Assembly: GCA_946699065.1 (NCBI GenBank)
Contig: CAMPDV010000308.1
Location: forward strand, 186,001 to 250,000
Length of the DNA: 64,000 nucleotides
Reading direction: 5' to 3'
DNA from: Loxodes magnus
Lineage: Eukaryota > Ciliophora > Karyorelictea > Loxodida > Loxodidae
Shown: in pieces, positions 1-12,559 of the stretch
Layout of the letters: the number at the start of each line of letters is the position of its first letter
How positions within the stretch are numbered: position 1 is the first letter of the stretch
Notes under the pieces: model-generated
Seen by the model: the letters and a program-made list of their open reading frames with translations, nothing else
What the model was told of the DNA's origin: nothing
Databases searched by the model: none
Translations under genes and position numbers: made by a program

Positions 1-202
1 TGCATTTATGAATATTCTGCCACTTTATATGCTGAAATTAAGTCTTTTTTACTAATTTCTGATTATTAAGAATTCAATCAGATTACACCATTAAATTTTA
101 AGTTCTCTTTCAAAACTCAAAAGTTTTTCTTCTAAATTTCAACGTTTTTTTTAATTCTTTAATTTCTTTTTAATTGGTAACATTTCTAATAAAAAAAATA
201 AA

Positions 203-1105
203 ATGGAAAGCTTCAAAAAGAGTTTCTATACCACCTCCTCGAAGAAGGAGAGGAAACCAGAAGAAAATCTCGGGCAGTCTTCTTACACTTAACCTTAACA
301 TTTTTCTTAATAATCTTAACGTCCTGGAATATAATAGAGCTACGAAGAACGGAAACAAATTTAGAAAAGCACTCATGTGCTTACTCCAACGTCGGAGGAG
401 AAGTCTAGAAAACAGGCGAAATCTGCTTTGCACTAGGAGGTCACAGAATTTAACCCTTCTGGGCAGATGAGCATGGAACAGCTCATTAAAGTTTCACTAA
501 ACCTACAGGAATAGGTCAAAAAGCTTAGGAAGGACAATGAGAAGCTAATGCATTAACTTAACCTAGCAGAAGGAATAGAGTCAAGACTCATGTCCTAGGA
601 AAGAGAACTAAGCGCCTTTTGAAACATATCGCAAAGTCATAATAGCTAATCCTAAAATTAGCTTCAGAAACAGACTGAACTGGATAACAGACTCATAAAA
701 ATAGAAGAGAAATTAAAAAAATTAAAGAAAGATTAAAGCGAAACTGGAGCTATGCAAATGGAAATCGAAGCCTAAAAAGAGCAAATCCATCAAGAAAGAT
801 AATTAAAAACCAAAAAGAAATGTTTCTGCTGTGGAAGTGTATGACATCTTTATCGGAAGTGTTGGAAATTTTAATAGAAATAAAGAAACTATTGGATAAA
901 AGAGCAAAAAAAGAAGAAAAAAGAAGAAGCAAGAATGAAAAGAATGTATTGTAACCCGGATGGTTCAATATACAAGATTAAGATGGAACCAAGGCAAGTT
1001 AAAGGAGGGAAAATCTGGAAAAATCCGAGTTCCCAATCTCGCTAAAATTGGGCGACCCGAACTTTTCTATTTAACAGCAGGGAGCATGAACTGCTGTCTT
1101 CCTGA
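203..1105 (+). CDS. Gag-like coiled-coil protein with CCHC zinc knuckle (LINE ORF1-like), 300 aa
   Basis: The frame opens at the ATG at 203 with TAA/TAG read as Gln. It has a basic N-terminus containing 'FKKSFYTTSSKKERK', then a Glu/Lys/Gln-rich coiled coil (about residues 90-200), then a zinc knuckle 'CFCCGSVWHLYRKC' (C-x2-C-x4-H-x4-C) in which the W is a TGA codon. After the knuckle comes 'YCNPDGSIYKIK', a block shared with the genes at 31228 (minus), 40256 and 41434. TGA at 1103 is the likely stop, with a second in-frame TGA at 1112. Zinc-knuckle plus coiled-coil proteins of this kind are typical ORF1 (RNA-binding) products of non-LTR retrotransposons, but no adjoining reverse transcriptase is seen, so it could also be a domesticated copy. 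The GC content is clearly higher than in the flanks, which fits a real coding region. The start is supported by the matching N-terminus of the gene at 41434. Confidence 0.72.
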
Positions 1106-1991
1106 AGGGGTTGAAAATCCCTAAAACGGAAAACATTAATTAATATTATTATTATTATTATTGGTAAAACTTCTCTTTATTTCCGCTTAAATAGAGTTGA
1201 TTCTCTACATTAATCTATTCTTTAGCATTCTATAATAATAATTTTATTTCTCATATAAACATTTCTCCTATTTTAAAAGAATAGATAGCCTTTATTTTTT
1301 CTTTATATTTAGCTTGCTATACTAAATTTCTTCTTTGTTAAGTCAAAAGCAAATTTTTGCTTTTTTTATTCTCATAAAACTTTATAATATAATATTTTTT
1401 AAGTACATATATGGATATTTTCAAATACTTAATAAAAAGAAAACCTAAATATTTATAAAACTATACTAAACTCTAAAATAAATAAAATACTATTACATTA
1501 TACAATATCATTAATAATCAAAAATTTCGTAAATTACATTCTTAAAGACATGTACAACTCTAAGTAAGAAAAACTCAACATAATCGAATTTTATATCGAT
1601 TAGATAAAATTTTTTCAATTTAAATAAATTTTGATAAATTAAAAATCTTCTAATTTATACGATAATAGCTTTTATTTCTTATTTTAAATTTTGATATACA
1701 ATTAAAAAGCTAAAATTATTATATTTAAAAAAATACATCTAAAATAAACAATCTCTAAAATAGAGCAATAAAATATAATAAGAAATAAAAATCAATCTTT
1801 AACATTTTTTAAAACGAAAATCTTAAACTCTAACAGTTAATCTAAGAAATTACAATAAAAGTCTGTGTTCTAATTTAGTAAATTGATTAACTGAAACAAA
1901 AAAACAATAGACTAAAATAAGATATCATAAGTAAATCTTCTAATCGGCAATTTTATTCATAAATCCAAAGATTTAATAAATATTACTAAGA
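1106..1991. other. AT-rich spacer, no gene recognised
   Basis: The spacer begins with an ATT trinucleotide run near 1141-1160, just after the Gag-like gene, which could be a retroelement tail. The rest is very AT-rich with no motif I can support. Confidence 0.4.
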
Positions 1992-4066
1992 ATGAATTGT
2001 AAAATAAGATGAACAGAGATCCATTGGATGTTTAGATATAGAGAGAAGAAATATATTAAGCATTAACTAAAAAAAAACGATAAAAAGGTTCTGAAAATGC
2101 AAGAAGCATTTTCATAAGGTAAAAAATTGTTGGAAACTTTAGAAAAAAACAGAGGAACGAAAGATTTAAATAAAATATTTAGAAAATATGCCAATAAAAA
2201 AGATAAATTATATAGAAGAAAAGAAAAATTAATCATTCAAGCAAAAACTCAAAGAATAATGAAAGCAAGAGAATAGAAAAAAAGAAAATAAAAATTTGTA
2301 TAGAAATCTTATAAAGCAAATCTCGGCAGGAGGAATAAATAAAATTGAGTTTTGGATTTTAATTTTTATCTGCTTTTTGAAATTCTTAAATATGTCGAAT
2401 TTTCAATATTTATTATTAAAATGATTTATTATATGATCAGAACAGCTTGAATAAAATTTAATCTGGATAAAGTATTTAGTAAAAGCAAGAATGAATTCAT
2501 CAAGACAGCTTTATTTAAAAATGTAGAAGCTATCAACGTTTAAGCATTTTACAATTTTTTAATAATTAAGATATTTATTTATTTACGAAAACTAATAATT
2601 TTTTTCGAAATTTCTCTTTTGCTTATGATTAAATTCCTTTTTAATTTGAATTTTTTTTTTAAAAACCTTTTAATTTCCAAATACAAGTGACTTTTATATA
2701 GATAATTAATTCCAGTATTTATGATCTAATTATTAATGCTAAGTATTTTTCTTAAAATGTTCTGAACTAAATTTAATAGTGACTCTGTATATCTATTTTA
2801 ATAAGATATTATTTGAAATAAAAAAACTAATTATTTAAGGAATTTGCGTTATATGATAAGTATTTTATTATATATGACTAATTTCCTCTAAGTAATCTTA
2901 AGAAAATAGTTCTTAAAGGCTTATGAAATGATAATTATTTAGAATTCCTTTAAAAATGCTCTGATTTGGAAACTCTTGAAATAAAGCATTATTTAAATAA
3001 TAAAAATTTTAAATAATTTACAGGTAGTTTTTTAGTTAAATTTTGCCAAGAGATAAATTTAAAAGTCTTAAAGCTAAAAAGTTTATTTATAAGAAAAAGA
3101 TTTATAATTGATTATTTAAAGTCTAATGGAAAGACAATATAGGAAATAGAAATTAATTAAAATTAAATTTCCTCTAAAACTATTAAATAATGCCCTAATC
3201 TTAAAAAATTCGATCTTTAAATAAAGGATAGAGATGATTCTATTTTAAATAAGATTAGAGGATATCATTTATAATAGCTAAACTTAAGTGGAAATTTCTA
3301 AGTATAGTCGTTTACTGACTTTCTATAATAGAATTTTGTTTAACTCTTGTAAGTAAATATTAGTAATTGCTAGTATTTTAATGATGATACCTTACTATTA
3401 CTATTATAAAAAACGCCTTAGTTGCAATGCTTATAATTAAGGAATTTAGAACTAATTGGAAATGCTTCTATTTGGCAAATAGGTGATTTATGTTAATAAT
3501 TGAATCAGCTAATTTTGCAAAATTTACCTTTATTATCAGATGATATTTTATGAATTATTTTCAAAAAATGCAAGAAGCTTAGTTTAATAGAACTTTCTCA
3601 TATTTAAGATTTAAGTCATAAAACTATTAAAACTATAAGAAAAAATAGTTAAAATTTAAAATCTTTAAGTTTAGGAAGTGTTTTTGAATTTAATGAAGAT
3701 CATATTAGAGAAATAATACAAATTAAAACACTTAGAAATTTAAAGCTTTATGATATAGAGTTAATGGATAGTATTATTGCTTTAGTTATTTAAAACTGTC
3801 ATTATCTAGAGAAATTAGAGTTATATACAACTAACTAATTAAAAAGATAGGACTCACCACTTTGAGAATCATTTAAATTCCCTTATCCTATTTTTAAGAA
3901 TTTGAGAAAGTTATAGTTTGGCGCTTTTAGCTAAATTTTAAAATCTTAGTTATAAGAATTAAAATAAAGATTCAAAAAAATAAAGATTAAGATAGGAGAT
4001 GAAGAGATAGGAAAGCCAAAAGAATTTGATGGATATATAGGAAATATAAATTATTTCTAGAGATGA
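1992..4066 (+). CDS. Leucine-rich-repeat protein, possibly F-box type
   Basis: From about 2540 to the TGA at 4064 one frame gives repeated LRR strands such as 'LKKIVLKGL', 'LKSLSLGS', 'LRNLKLYDIEL' and 'LEKLELYT', with Cys/Asn spacing like AMN1/F-box LRR proteins. These normally act as substrate adaptors of SCF ubiquitin ligases. The stop is supported because 'IGKPKEFDG' followed by 'R-TGA' and the next 20 bases recur in the fragment at 44840-45003. Upstream, a plausible N-terminal part ('LLFEILKYVEF', F-box-like) starts at ATG 1992 but lies in a different frame. The join, near 2450-2560, must be an intron, a frameshift or an error in my frame choice. One Trp in the LRR part (in 'DILWIIF') is TGA. 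The LRR assignment is firm; the gene start is not. Confidence 0.62.
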
Positions 4067-6600
4067 AACTTTTAACTTTTATATTAAGATTTGATTAATA
4101 AAATGATTAATATGGTTATAATTATTATCTATTCATAATCATTTTCCCTATATTATCATATAAATCTTCCATTTAATCTTTACTATACATAAATTTAGTA
4201 AATCTAACTATTCGATATATTTAAAATTAGCTTCTTAATAAAATAGTAATATTTCTATTTTATTTCATTTAAAAATAAATAATGGATTTTATCAAACTAA
4301 TACCTCATTAAAGATAGTTAATATAATAGACTAGAGTATATAAAATCATCTTTAAAACTTTTAAATCAGTTGATTAATAAATTAATACCTAAGAATTTTA
4401 AATCTTAGCATGTATAATAGCGCTATATACTTAGCAAATCTTATTTATTAAGTCTGGTAATTTAAATCTTAATCCTTCTTAATCTTCTTTCAATTCAACT
4501 ATCAATAGGCCTTCAAATCTAATTATATTTTTCAAACAGATCTTCATTTTTATTTGAACTCTAGTATTCTAATCTCAATTAGATACATAAATCACTTTAG
4601 TTATTAAAACTCTATTCTTAGAATTTTTCTAGATTTCTAGCGTCCTTTATAGTTCTATAATAAGCAAATAATCTATAGTTAATATTCATATAAATCAGTC
4701 TGTAAATAACTTGCTTTGATTCTCCTTTTTTTAGTAACAGTTTGTCGATTGTCTGCTTTCTTTAGTTTTTGGAACTATTAAATTTAATTAAGATATATTT
4801 AAAATTCAAGTTGATTTATCTCTTTTATATAATTATGACGCTAATTTAAACCTAAAAAATATCAAAAAATATCTATTAAGAAAGATTTTAGCTTTCAAAT
4901 TAATTTAATAGTTGCAAATTCAAAAAAAATTACATTAACAATCTTGACGAAAGAATGAAGTAAAACTGATAATAAAACTGGCTAGACTTAACTAAATTAA
5001 GATATAGAAAAGCTTTAAAATTGTATGTTTAACATTTTAATACTCTAGTTAAAAAATGTAACTTTGAAAGTAGATTTAGTATATAAAACTTACAAGTTTA
5101 GTAGCTAGATAGCAAAACTGTACTGAAATTGAATTCATAACTTTTTCCTTTTTGTATTTAATCTATATTGTATAATACTAACTCAACTACCTTTTAATAG
5201 TTTTATCCTTCTATCTTTTCTAAGCAGATACTTTATTAGAAGAAGGTTTTTGTTCTAGTAGCTAAACTCAGTGATACTATACTAGCTATTTTTAGATGCG
5301 TTTTAATAGCCAAAATATGTAAATTACTAAAGCAAAGACTTTCAAAGTTGGATCTTTAATTGTACAAAATTGCTCTAGATTGCTGTAATTCTTTACAGTT
5401 AAGATAAAAAATTATCTAATTATCACATTTTATTATTCTTGGCATGTATGATTAAAAAGGTAAATGAGATCAGCAAGCAAATATGCACTTTATTTAGTTA
5501 AGGGAATTAAGAAAAAATAACTTCTTTAATTATCTTTAAATGTGATGGACTAATGCTCCGGACATAGAATCGTGCTGTCTTAGGGAATTAAATGGCTACA
5601 AATACGAAAGATAAAGTAGCGGCAGAGAATAATGGTACCCAATGTCTAATATATATAATCTTACTAAATAAACATTACTTAAAAATATAAAAGTGTTAAT
5701 AAAAGAGGACAATAAATACTGCAGATAGAACATTCTCTGAAGTTAGTTATAAAGGATTTTTAATCTTATAAAAAGATGGAATGAAGAAGTGTTAAAGGAA
5801 ATATTAGCGATAATTTCTAATGGATAAAAAGATTCGGAATTGATATGTACTGATAAAGAAAGATGGTTTTAAGGAAAATATATAAGTATAAGTATATTTA
5901 TAAATAATATAGAGAACTTAAATAAATGCATTGGCAGTTCATAGAACGCTTTAATAAGTGCAAAAAAGAATATTCCAGTATTAAGTTTCAAAAGAGTAAA
6001 TAACGCTTGCCTTTAGGTTAACATATAAATAGTTACATCTGGTGCTTGCTTCCATAGGAAAACTATGTTAAATGAAATTTTTATCTTTTTTTACAAATGA
6101 CCAACTTTTTAAATAAATCTAGAATGTAAATCTGAACATATTAAAAATGTAGAAGCTATAGCATGGTATTAGGAATATGAATACCTTTTTATATCTCTTT
6201 TTTTATAAAAAATGTAATTGCTCATTAAAATAGAACATTCTTGAAGCAAAAATAGATAAACATTTTTCTACTCAGTTAATAAATTATCTTAAGATATTAT
6301 TAGAACTTTTAAATTTGATGCTGCTAATTTAAAATTTGTTTATTTGAAGAGCAAGATAAGAGTTGTATATTTTTAGATGCTATTAAAATAAGAAGGATAT
6401 AATGAAGAAACAAAAGAAATTGGTCTTTTAGCAACCGGAGTATCCATAATATAAATTAATAAGATTAGTGTATAGTTTAAGATTGTTCTTGCGTAATCTT
6501 AATATTTCTTAGTCCGTTTTACATTCTATTATTTATGAGAAAAATTATCTCTTTCTCGTGCTTAACTTTTAAAGTTTAAGAAATAGTTATTTACCTTTTT
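4067..6600. other. Unresolved AT-rich region with a GC-richer island at about 5530-5650
   Basis: Frames are open everywhere because of the code, but none shows a domain I recognise. The island near 5530-5650 has a plausible start at about 5593 ('MATNTKDKVAAENNG') that fades into AT-rich sequence. It may be a broken gene end or a structured RNA. I see no rRNA or tRNA here. Confidence 0.3.
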
Positions 6601-6650
6601 ATTTAAAAAATTTTGAATACATTTCATATATTTTATTATATAACCAAAAA

Positions 6651-7500
6651 ATGGACGATGTACATTAATCTACAGAATAAGGTAATAATGGAAAAGTAGA
6701 CTGTATTGCAAATACTCTTGTTAAAAGATGAAATAAAGAATACGTAAGACATGCCTTTTTAGTAATAAGCCTTATTTTTATTATGAATCTTCAAAGTATA
6801 TCTAAGAGTAATAACCTCTATTTTATTATTAAGGAAATAGATTAGTCTCTTAATTCCTGGATATCTATTTATTTCAATTATACTAAGCAATATACTATTA
6901 CTCTTTAAAAGAGAATCTTCCTTAAGTATAAGTATATCATGCTTTTCCTTCTAAGCTACTAAAATATAAAAAAGAGCAATTAAGTTTGGATTTGCTAAAC
7001 TTAAAGTTTCTTACAAGAAGTAAATGTATTTATCAAGTACTTTAACTTGAAGATCTTCATTAAAAAGAATACAATGAAAAAATATAAGAGATTTGTCTAT
7101 TAGAAATCCAAATATTCATTATATATATTTTTAAGTTCTTTTTGAATCTTAGCGTATCCAAAGATGTATGCTTTACACTCCGTCATTCTCGAAAAAAATA
7201 TATCATCCATTGCTTAACATTTTATATTTAAGTCAATGTTAGTAACCTTATTTCATTGGATAATGTTCAAGTATGCTCCATAGTATTATTAAATTAATTA
7301 AATTATATTTAGAGATTCCTTTAGTGATAATAGCATTTCAAAGCTTAAATATAAAAACCTAATAAATGATTTAAAATATCCTTTGATATTCATCTTTTTA
7401 CTCTTAAAGTTACTACCTTAACTTGAATTAATTCTATTATTAATGCTTAATTAGTACATTCTATTGATAAATTGACAATCATTCTTTCTTATTAAATTTA
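6651..7500 (+). pseudogene. Second LRR/F-box-like copy, decayed
   Basis: An ATG at 6651 starts 'MDDVHQSTEQGNNGKVD', followed by 'LVKRWNKEYVRHAF', which resembles the end of an F-box; its W is TGA. LRR-like strands ('LSLDLLNLKFL', 'VLQLEDLH', 'VSNLISLDNVQV') follow, but only after changing frame near 6950. It has the same general architecture as the gene ending at 4066, but I could not align the two base by base. The frame changes suggest a decaying copy; introns are the alternative. Confidence 0.4.
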
Positions 7501-7579
7501 GCATACTTATGTTCTTATTATAACAATGTAAGAATAAACTTTTTCTCAAAGAAGATTACTAGGTAGTTAGAGTTAAAAT

Positions 7580-8060
7580 AAAAAATAGAAGTAGATAAAG
7601 AATGATAAGATAAACTTTAAGCCATTATAAAATTGCCTTCTCTCTGTGTAATTAAACTAGTAATAGTCTAAAGAGATAATATTCAAAAGGTATAGCAGAA
7701 TCATTTTTAAAATAATAGCATTGCTACATGTTCATTAATAAATCTTTTCGAGAAAAGAATTGAAAAATTCGAAAAAGAATGAGATTTGAGAGCTTGATGA
7801 TGAGACCTAGACACTATAAGAATAGAAATAAAGATTCCAGGCTGAGAATGAAAATCTATTTTAGTTTAGAAAATAAGATTATTGTAAGTAATACGATGAT
7901 ACTAATTGATATAAGCACTTAAGATATTAAATATAGCCTGTTAGGATGTAAGCAAAAAATATATGAAATTAATGAAACTTAAGGAAAAGAAAAGAAAAAT
8001 AGAAGAAAATATTTAATTTCAAGGGAAAGTCTTTAAACAGAGCTGTAGAAGGAAAATAAT
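7580..8060 (+). pseudogene. Decayed copy of the coiled-coil gene at 46952-47647
   Basis: The segment encodes 'EVDKEWQDKLQAIIK' and, in another frame, 'KNEIWELDDETQTLQEQKQ' and 'QAENENLF'. These match the intact minus-strand gene, which has 'MEVDQDYEEQLQVTIR', 'LKNEIQELDDENQNLQEQK' and 'LQAENENLS' in the same order and spacing. At least one frameshift separates the two blocks here, so this copy is probably dead. One Glu/Gln site of the intact copy has become TGA. Confidence 0.6.
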
Positions 8061-9144
8061 GAAGAAATTATCTAAAACAAAATATTTTTATAAAAGTCGA
8101 AATCAAGATATCAAATTTGTTATTAAAATAACTCTCTTCTATATAAAATAGAGGAAAATTTATTTACGGAATAAGCAAGAAACGCTAAAGAATTTAAGTA
8201 TTTACTTTATTAAGAATATCCCCCATTTTACCACTTAGATATATTATTTATTTTCGTTAATTTATTATTATTTTTAATAATTTTCAAAAATAAACTTTTT
8301 GATCAAATAGAAGAGTATTTGCTATTTCTTATTCGATGATAAAATCAATTCTATTTCTTGTCTAATCTTTTGAGTTATAAATTAAACGAACAATATTTAG
8401 GTCCATGTTCATCCATCTAAATAATTTTATATTTACTTTTTTAAATATTTTTATAAATGTTGCTACTTTTTTTGAAAAATTGGCATTAAATCTAAACCTA
8501 AAAAATGTCTTTAATTTTATGATGACTAATATTCAAGACAATTTATCATATACGCTTATTTTTTCATTAAGCAATTTATAATATTCAATAGAAAAATTTA
8601 CTTAAATAATCCAAAAATATATTTAAGTTACCTTTATAAATTTAATTTTATAACTTTAGATTCAAATAAACAATATGATATAAGTAGTTGGATGTAATAG
8701 GAACAGTTATTTAACTTAAATTTTTGTAATTTATGCTTAAAGCTTTTTGTGAATATCCCTATTATGAATTTTATGACTTATTGTATGAATTAAAATTTTT
8801 AAGTTTTTTACCTTAAATTTTAGATTTTTCAAGTCGATATATTTTCAGCAGGTTGCTATTTTAAAATGTTCTGATAATAAATATTAATAAATTTATATAT
8901 TCTTAATATATGCTACAAAATTGAGGTAATTATATTTTATTTTAGATAAAAACAAAATTTATCTCTTTAATAATAAATCTTTTTTAGATAATGAGTAAAT
9001 AAATAAAAAATAAGTAGCATATTTTATAATTACAGTTAATATATAGACAAAGCTAGAGAATTATTAGGATAAATTAATATTATTTTTCATAGTATTAATT
9101 GCTTTTCCGATTTATGCAATTTTATCGTCATTTTGATTCCAAAC

Positions 9145-9807
9145 ATGAAGTTCCCAGAAAAGTCTTGAACATTACTAAAATTTTGAATTTTCTCCAGGCA
9201 AAGTAACAAATATTCTCCATTCTCTTGTCTATCGGTAATTTATTATCTTAAATAAGTGTCTCCTTTTAACTGGAAGATACAATTAAAAGTTAAGACTTAT
9301 TTCCTTTCTTATGTACTAAATAATCAAATCACAATCAACCGCTTAATATTTAATAGCTTTTTACGTTCCTCAATACTTGGATTTTATTATTATTCTATTT
9401 ATTTCTTAAAATTATTTCAGTATTTCATAATTCCTTAAGAACCCAAGCAATCTAAAATTGCTTTTGTTACTTCTTTCGTTCTTAATACTTATATTCAAGG
9501 CTACGATTATCTTAAAGAACAATTATATTGTATGACATAAGAGATTCCTGTCGCTAATGTTTTCGTATAATTTATTTAGTCACTTTATTGGATATTGCTT
9601 TCGAAACTATCTTAACATTTTTAGTAAAAAGGGAAAGTTGTTATAGTTAAGCTTAGAGTTGTACATAAGATATGAAATCTATGTATCGTCTATTTCATAA
9701 GAAGTAATAATCGGCTAATTTAATAAAAACCCAAAAAGTAAGCTATTGTAAAGGTATAAAGTCCTATATTAGTCCCATATACTTAAATATTAAATTTCTA
9801 AAATTGA
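9145..9807 (+). CDS. Unidentified protein, about 220 aa, hydrophobic segments
   Basis: From ATG 9145 one frame runs to TGA 9805 and contains 'VKTYFLSYVLNNQITINR', 'IAFVTSFVLNTYIQGYDYL' and 'EIPVANVFVQFIQSLYWILL'. Codons are purine-first in a coding-like way, and the block is less AT-rich than its surroundings. Two early TGA codons must be Trp for this start to hold; a later start is possible. The hydrophobic stretches could be membrane segments. I do not recognise the family. Confidence 0.38.
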
Positions 9808-12400
9808 AGAATTATTTAAGCAATCAGAAATATAATCATTCTCATTGATAAATTAGAAGCTTAACTATCCAAATTCTTTTACTAAAAGTATAAAATAATC
9901 TATAATACATGTTTTATATTAATGAGATATAAGTTACTGTTTATCTAAATAACTATAACAAAAAGTAAAAAAATGTTCTTATTTTGAACTATAAAGTAAT
10001 AAACGATCTATAAATAAACATAGTATTTATAATAATAATTAACTATTTTAAGTAATTTGGTTCTATAGAAATAAATGCATTATATAATTAAATAAATATG
10101 AGTATTTTTATTAAAGATTTATAAGAAAAGATACAAAAATCTGCTTGATTATTTAACAAATCAGGATATAAAAGATGAAATTAATGAGATATAGCTATGT
10201 AATAACTATCGGTAAATTATAAGGTTTAAAGGTTATTCAAAGTGCTGTCTATAGTTTACTACTAGTAGATGATTACAATTTTGTAAGAAATGATAAATGT
10301 ATATTCTTTTATCGCATGATTTGTTATATCTAATTGAATAGCAATCAATTAAATACTCAACTATGTCGTAAAGCAATTTTTATAAACAATAGCTGATATC
10401 CTAATCTTTTTTAATTTCCCTTTTCTTTTTTACTCCCTTATATTTATACTTTATAAGTTAGCTATATAATTTCCTGATTTACAGTATATTATACATTGCT
10501 CGACTGTTTATCTTAAAATCTTTAATTATATCTTATTTATTTACTCTATAATTAGCATCTAAACCTTCTTTGCTTTTTTAAAGCTTTAATCACAAATCTT
10601 ATTCCTAGCATATATTTAGTTCTTTGAATCTATTCTGAATTACTTTGCTCAAAAATTTAGCGTTGAAAATCTATCCAGCTTTGAGTAAATAAACATCTTT
10701 GCTTTGATTCGCTTTACTATTATTCTTTAGCAGTTTTAAGCTAATTTTCTATTATTTTATAGTGTTAATTTACATCTAGAATGAAAAGGCTTTCAAAAGA
10801 ACTTTAGTTTAAATATATTTTTAACTAAATTTAATTTTAAATAGATTTTTAAGGTTCTTAAAATAATATAACCAATCTGCTGTAAATAAGTTATAAAGGT
10901 AGCTAAGTGTTACAGGCTAAAAATAAAGGAATGGGAATTAATACTCATTAATTGTAAAACTATGTAGTAAGAAAATACTTAAAGAGGAGTCTTTTTAGCA
11001 TTTGTTGTCTTAACTTACAGATATAAAAATATAAGAGCTATTAATTAGAAATTTAATATAATAATATATCAGTAGATGAAGCAAGCCAATCGAAAAACTA
11101 AAGATATTTAAATTGATAGGTTTAAGATAATTAAGAGAGTTAGATTAATAATTTGGTCAAAAATAGTCAATTAAATACTTAGCTGTATTAAAGGTTTTTT
11201 TCTTTAACTTCGTGATTTATCTTCATTTTTGATATTCATATGGATATAAATTTGAGAAATTGTAGGAAATATTTTTAGTAAAATTTAGTACGGTTAGTGT
11301 AAAAAAATGGAAAAGAAAAATCCTCTACACTTTTTAGATAAATTTAAATAAGCAGAAATAAGAAAGTTTAAGTGATTATAAGTTTTTTATTACTATTTTT
11401 AAAACTTTACAAATATAAATAAGTGATTGGGGATGACACTGTACATCACCTATGTCTTCGATATTATAAAAAGAAAAATTGGATATTACTTTTATAAAAG
11501 ATATTAAATTTAAAGAAAACAAAATCTTAGCTGTTTAGAAGCTTGTATACTAATATGATAAAATTTATAATAATTTATAATAAATTATAATTAAGAATAG
11601 CAAAAATTTAACTAAAAGCTTTGTAAGATATATAAGAATGAACAATTAATAAGTTCTGAAATTCTTAAAATATCAGTATAAAAGAATCAATTGAAAATGT
11701 TCCTTTATTCGTAAAATTTGGAGATTTTAATGAAGTGTATTTAGAAATATAAGCTAATCGTTAACAGTGTTTATAATATAAATTTGAATAATATCTTAGA
11801 CTTTAACCAAAAATAATCTAATAAATGAACTGATTATTGGGATTATATACTAAACTGAGCAAACACACTTTAATGTTCTTTAATTTAAAATATTTACTTT
11901 ATTTAAAAAGTGAGTGAGTTGTAATAAGAGGTTCCATAATTTATCATTTGATAGATATTTCTTTTTATATAAACTATTATATTATTTATGTAAAATCTAC
12001 TATATTTTAATAAGTTTGATAATTAAATGTTAGATACTAAATTAAGATTAAGACTTATTTAAACGTAGATTAAGAAGAACACTCATAAAAATAAAGCAGA
12101 AACTATTTTAAAAGTTATAATTAAAGATATTTTCCAAAATATATAGAAACTATTTTATTTGTATTTTAGTATTTAGAACATTAAATTTAATTATTTTATC
12201 TAATTATCTTATGGTTTCTCATTAGAGATTATATATTACTAAAATACATTTCATTAAAGTATTTAGTTTATTTTTGTAATTTGATATATAGAAATTAAAA
12301 TACCGGATATATTTACTTTTTATCATTCCATTAGGATATTTCAAATTTATTGTTATTAGTAATGGATTAAAATAATGCTTCTTATTTAAAAATTTCTCTT
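9808..12400. other. AT-rich region, nothing supported
   Basis: Very AT-rich. I found no domain, RNA gene or repeat I can support on either strand. Confidence 0.3.
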
Positions 12401-12559
12401 ATGTGACGTCAAAATGAGTAGAAGAAATCTAGATGACGAGTTCAAAGGCATAAAAAAAAAGATACTTGGATTTGATTTAATTTGATTTGACTTTAAGATT
12501 TAAAGGTAAATTATTTTTTAACCGAAAAAAAATGAATAGAATTTGGAAGAAATGCAAAG

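Noticed and set aside
170-433. Short minus-strand standard-code frame opposite the Gag-like gene
   Set aside because: It is the complement of the Arg/Lys/Glu-rich start of the Gag-like gene; the plus strand has the homologues and the knuckle.
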